Shown here in pieces: positions 61,313 through 64,000 of a stretch of 64,000 bases of DNA. Source of the DNA: an uncultured Bacteroidia bacterium (GTDB taxonomy: Bacteria; Bacteroidota; Bacteroidia; Bacteroidales; UBA932); the NCBI GenBank assembly GCA_902779765.1, contig CACZCQ010000013.1, forward strand, positions 31,829-95,828, given 5' to 3'. The notes beneath the pieces were generated by a model. It was not told the DNA's origin and ran no database searches. It saw only the letters and a list, made by a program, of their open reading frames with translations. Numbering within the stretch: position 1 is the stretch's first letter; every line of letters starts with the position of its first letter. A program made the position numbers and the translations under genes.

Positions 61313-62278
61313 ATGGAATATTCAAAAGACCTTTCTATCATCATTCCCCTCCTTAACGAGGAAGAATCCCTGGGCGAGCTCCTGGCATGGATCAGAAGCG
61401 TAATGAACCGTGAAGGCTATGACTATGAAGTCATATTCGTAGACGACGGCAGCACGGATGGTTCCTGGGCCAGGATATGCGAACTCGCCGAAGGCGACCC
61501 CCGTATCAAGGGAATATCCTTCCGTCGCAATTACGGCAAGTCGGCTGCCCTTTACCACGGTTTTGCGAAAGCTTGCGGTAAGGTTGTGGTAACCATGGAC
61601 GCAGACCTCCAGGATTCTCCCGAAGAGATCCCGGAGATGTACAGGATGGTGGTCGAGGACGGTTATGACGTAGTCTCCGGCTGGAAACAGCACAGACAGG
61701 ACAACAAGGTGACCAAGAACCTTCCTTCGAAACTGTACAATGCCACGGCCCGGAAGATCACCGGCATCAAGCTCCACGACATGAACTGCGGTCTCAAGGC
61801 CTACAGGAATGAAGTCGTAAAGAATATCGAGGTATATGGTGAGATGCACAGGTATATCCCTTACCTGGCGAAGAATGCCGGATTCGGCAAGATCACCGAG
61901 AAGCCGGTGCACCACCAGAAACGGAAATACGGAAAGAGCAAGTTCGGTCTGGAGCGGTTCGTAAACGGTTTCCTCGACCTGCTTTCGCTCTGGTTCCTCA
62001 GCACTTTCGGCAAGAAGCCGATGCATTTCTTCGGATTCTCCGGACTGCTTATGTTCCTGGTCGGATTCGTGATGACCATCTGGATCATCGTGGCAAAGGT
62101 CGTACATCAGGCACACGGCCTGCACTACAGGGCCGTCACCGACCAGCCTCTGTTCTACCTTGCCCTGGTTGCAGTCATGCTCGGAGTAGTCCTTTTCCTC
62201 GCAGGATTCATCTGCGAGATGATATCGAGGAATTCCCAGGACAGGAACAAGTACAACATCAAAGAGACGTTGGACTAG
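61313..62278 (+). CDS. GT2 glycosyltransferase with two C-terminal membrane segments
   Basis: 321 residues. DPM/GtrB-like GT2: SIIIPLLNEEESLGEL, FVDDGSTDGSW, and TMDADLQDSPEEIPEM with the metal Asp residues, then two membrane segments (about 235-258 and 275-298). Such enzymes transfer sugar from UDP- or GDP-sugar to undecaprenyl phosphate. The stop TAG sits in a CTAG palindrome that is also the stop of the convergent small lipoprotein gene. Confidence 0.93.
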   Translation: MEYSKDLSIIIPLLNEEESLGELLAWIRSVMNREGYDYEVIFVDDGSTDGSWARICELAEGDPRIKGISFRRNYGKSAALYHGFAKACGKVVVTMDADLQDSPEEIPEMYRMVVEDGYDVVSGWKQHRQDNKVTKNLPSKLYNATARKITGIKLHDMNCGLKAYRNEVVKNIEVYGEMHRYIPYLAKNAGFGKITEKPVHHQKRKYGKSKFGLERFVNGFLDLLSLWFLSTFGKKPMHFFGFSGLLMFLVGFVMTIWIIVAKVVHQAHGLHYRAVTDQPLFYLALVAVMLGVVLFLAGFICEMISRNSQDRNKYNIKETLD

Positions 62279-62484
62279 TCCTGTTCCAAGGTTGCAGGTT
62301 CCTCATCCGGTTCCTGTGTTTCCAAGGTTTCAGTGGTCTCCTCCTCTACCTCTGGCAAAGCTGCCTGAGTCTGGTTCCGAGGCATTTCGATAATTTCCGG
62401 AGGACAGCCGTAGCAGGCCTGGAAAAGGAATACCGAAGCAGTGAGCGAGCTCCCCATAAGGAGTTTCAACAAAATTTTCTTCAT
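62275..62484 (-). CDS. Small acidic lipoprotein
   Basis: 69 residues: KKILLKLLMGSSLTASVFLFQACYGCPPEI signal with Cys in FQACYG, then an acidic tail rich in Glu, Thr and Pro. Similar small CYG-type lipoproteins of unknown function are common in Bacteroidales. It has a -7 box at 62507-62514 and shares its stop tetranucleotide with the GT2 gene. Confidence 0.72.
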   Translation of the reverse strand: MKKILLKLLMGSSLTASVFLFQACYGCPPEIIEMPRNQTQAALPEVEEETTETLETQEPDEEPATLEQD

Positions 62485-62506
62485 AGTGATTGTAAGGATT
62501 CGTCCG

Positions 62507-62514
62507 CAAATATA
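62507..62514 (-). promoter_or_regulatory. -7 box TATATTTG for the small lipoprotein gene
   Basis: TATATTTG on the minus strand, 22 bases before the start codon; no clear -33. Confidence 0.5.
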
Positions 62515-62528
62515 GTTTATTTCTATTT

Positions 62529-63056
62529 ATGTCTGATAACGTAACTGAAAGGACAGCTGGAGATTCAGCCAAGAGGCCGGGGTTCTTCAAAAGGTTGTGG
62601 CGCGTAATCCGCAGCATGCTGATACTGGCTATGATCCTAGCGCCGTGCGGCTATGCCGTCAAGCTCCATCTGAAGCTCCTGGACGCCCAGGAAACCGCTG
62701 ACAGCCTCAGGACAGCGCTATCGGAGAGCAGTGCCTTGCTGGATTCACTGAAAGTCATGCAGGATAAGGAGATCCTGCTCCGAGATTCGCTTGACGACCT
62801 TGTAGAAAAGAAACTGGACGAAGGAGCCTCGGAGGCCATGATCGTCATAGACACGACTATGGACTGGCTGACGGCGAGGAAAGCCATAGAGGAAAAAATC
62901 GATCTCAGTGGGTGGCTAGACACCTTGTGCGCCGCATATCCCGAGGGAGTCGCAGCCCACGTCAAGCTCCGTTACCTGGAGTCCCGCGCAATCCGCCTCG
63001 AGCGGCTTAGCCACCACTATCTCAATAAGTTCCCGGAGAAGGAAGCCGGAGAATAA
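62529..63056 (+). CDS. Membrane-anchored helical protein, function unknown
   Basis: 175 residues. A basic N-terminus, one membrane segment (about 27-46, RSMLILAMILAPCGYAVKLHL), then a long helical stretch with a Leu/Ser heptad look (ADSLRTALSESSALLDSLKVMQDKEILLRDSLDDLVEK, about 55-98) and a globular acidic C-terminus. No family recognised. It diverges from the small lipoprotein gene and has no downstream partner before the repeat region. Confidence 0.65.
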   Translation: MSDNVTERTAGDSAKRPGFFKRLWRVIRSMLILAMILAPCGYAVKLHLKLLDAQETADSLRTALSESSALLDSLKVMQDKEILLRDSLDDLVEKKLDEGASEAMIVIDTTMDWLTARKAIEEKIDLSGWLDTLCAAYPEGVAAHVKLRYLESRAIRLERLSHHYLNKFPEKEAGE

Positions 63057-63237
63057 AGCATCCCTGCCAAACAGCTGCACGGAGATACTAGTGCACGGTA
63101 CTTGTATCCGGCATCGTTGTGCGCCATAGCCAGTTTTCAGCAAATGGAGCACAAACACAGGCATTAGAGCCGCACATCATTAACATTCCGGTGCGCCTGC
63201 TAGCCCAATATTGACAGACTCATTTTGGACAAGCACC

Positions 63238-63475
63238 CGGCTGCATTTCAAGGGTGATTTTGCTTCTGGGCTCCATCTTAGCGAACTCTCGGCAGCGTTT
63301 CGAGGGTGATTTTGCTTCTGGGCTCCATCTTAGCGAACTCCCGGCAGCGTTTCGAGGGTGATTTTGCTTCTGAGATGCGCTTGGGTAAGCTGCAGGCTGC
63401 GTTTTTGGGGCGCTTTTGCTGCCGGAGTACATCTCAGCGAGTTTTCGGCAGCGTTTCGGGGGTAGTTTTGCTTCC
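63238..63475. repeat. Five degenerate tandem repeats of about 52 bp
   Basis: Units start near 63238, 63290, 63342, 63393 and 63446, each opening with a CGGCAGCGTTTCGAGGGTG-like word and continuing TTTTGCTTCTGGGCTCC. Units 1-3 are very similar over their first halves; unit 4 is divergent; unit 5 is cut short. The period is not a multiple of three, so the array is non-coding. The 180 bases before it (63057-63237) show nothing supportable. Confidence 0.85.
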
Positions 63476-63568
63476 GTCAGGGCGATCCTGAGGCTTCGAG
63501 CGGCAATACGGTACCCGAAATGATGCCCGACGGTCAATGACGCCATTCGGAGCGAAGCGACCCGGGAA

Positions 63569-63858
63569 GTCTGAGGGGATGCCCCTCAGTCCCCCATCGG
63601 GGGGTGCAGGGGGGTGGACTGACTGACAACGGCAGTTGTCTGAGGGGAACGCCCCTCAGTCCCCCACCGGGGGTGCAGGGGGGTGGACTGACGGACAACG
63701 GAAGTTGTCTGAGGGGATGCCCCTCAGTCCCCCACCGGGGGTGCAGGGGGGGTGGACTGACGGACAACGGCAGTTGTCTGAGTGGGACGCCCCTCAGTCC
63801 CCCACCGGGGGCGCAGGGGGGGGGGACTGACGGACAACGGCAGTTGTCTGAGGGGAGC
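63569..63858. repeat. 69-bp tandem array, each unit with three hairpins
   Basis: Units start at 63569, 63638, 63707, 63776 and 63846 (partial), a steady 69-70 bp period. Each holds GAGGGG-nn-CCCCTC, CCCCC-ACC-GGGGG and (at the unit border) GACAAC-GGCA-GTTGTC inverted repeats, plus a GGGGG(G)TGGACTGA arm that can pair with TCAGTCCCCC. Variation is limited to a few positions. There are no unique spacers, so it is not a CRISPR array. Confidence 0.88.
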
Positions 63859-63874
63859 ACCACACGCCCTGGAC

Positions 63875-63919
63875 AAAAAAGAAGAAGTCCCCGACAGGTT
63901 CTATCCTGTCAGGGACTTC
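63875..63919 (-). terminator. rRNA operon terminator
   Basis: GAAGTCCC-C-GACAGG (63884-63898) pairs with CCTGTC-A-GGGACTTC (63905-63919), one mismatch, followed on the minus strand by TTCTTCTTTTTT. It lies just past the 5S 3' end. Confidence 0.9.
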
Positions 63920-63924
63920 CGAAT

Positions 63925-64000
63925 AACGGCGGCGACCTACTCTCCCAACTGGTGGGTCAGTACCATCGGCGCGGATGAGCTTAACGGCTCTGTTCGGGAT
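63925..64000 (-). rRNA. 5S rRNA (3' part; rest off the right edge)
   Basis: On the minus strand the sequence from 64000 reads ATCCCGAACAGAGCCGTTAA, then GATGGTACTGACCCACC and GGGAGAGTAGGTCGCCGCCG, the conserved 3' two thirds of bacterial 5S rRNA. The exact 3' end is uncertain by a few bases. The 23S and 16S genes are presumably to the right. Confidence 0.93.

Noticed and set aside
63569-63858. Possible CRISPR array
   Set aside because: Repeats abut with no unique spacers, the unit is 69 bp, and no cas genes are present.
63604-63978. Open frames through the G-rich repeats, including one running into the 5S region
   Set aside because: The 69-bp period keeps a frame open by chance; the products are low-complexity and the frame reads through the rRNA terminator and into the 5S gene.

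Overview
The window reads as a chromosomal segment of an uncultured member of the Bacteroidales. The evidence is moderate GC (a little over half by eye), many Bacteroidota-restricted families (DUF4922, DUF4837, DUF4295, DUF4296, DUF4199, DUF5020, DUF5723, DUF6515, HU-CCDC81, FISUMP) and promoters of the Bacteroidota housekeeping type (TTTG, about 19-20 bases, TAnnTTTG). There is no phage, plasmid, transposase or CRISPR array. The species cannot be named from the sequence.

Layout, left to right. (1) 1-11.1 kb, leftward: a probable operon with an HU-like membrane protein, a YidE/AspT transporter, a Nudix hydrolase, a DUF4922-SpoIID fusion, an AmpG-like permease, the exo-muramidase NamZ, a Ser/Arg-repeat DUF6515 protein, an AmgK-like sugar kinase fused to a RapZ C-terminal domain, and a MurU-like nucleotidyltransferase cut by the window edge. 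It looks like a complete route for peptidoglycan amino-sugar salvage. (2) 11.1-17.6 kb: tRNA-Asn, a broken CE1 esterase, a CPBP protease / UbiA / TIM-barrel / Gfo-Idh operon, and a DUF3298 lipoprotein. (3) 17.6-27.9 kb, leftward: a signalling cluster (RelA/SpoT synthetase-like, HD hydrolase, small kinase, SpoIIE phosphatase with a built-in HATPase, STAS protein) downstream of ruvX-def-phosphomutase-M23/LysM-GH51. (4) 28-32.4 kb, rightward: M23 peptidase, dxr, rseP, rhodanese/metallo-beta-lactamase fusion.

(5) 32.6-37.3 kb, leftward: tRNA-Glu, rpsT and tRNA-Pro in one transcription unit, a DUF4837 lipoprotein, nrdD-nrdG with a hairpin leader. (6) 37.4-45.2 kb: purine uptake and salvage (NCS2 permease, Tsx-like DUF5020 channel, divergent apt), a GH78 rhamnosidase, a DUF5723 barrel and a D-2-hydroxyacid dehydrogenase. 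(7) 45.2-48.3 kb: two surface lipoproteins, tRNA-Leu and a duplicated tRNA terminator around a gene fragment. (8) 48.3-60.7 kb, leftward: ftsY-pheT-DUF4296-amidohydrolase-radical SAM-deoC, then the ribosomal sets rpmB-rpmG-DUF4295 and thrS-infC-rpmI-rplT-lepB. (9) 60.7-64 kb: DUF4199, a GT2 glycosyltransferase, two small membrane or surface proteins, two arrays of non-coding tandem repeats, and the 3' end of an rRNA operon (5S, terminator) entering from the right.

The most notable items are the AmgK-RapZ fusion inside a muramic-acid salvage operon, the (p)ppGpp and partner-switching gene cluster with no sigma factor nearby, the 69-bp multi-hairpin repeat array beside the rRNA terminator, and a large imperfect inverted repeat at 34.3-34.4 kb.
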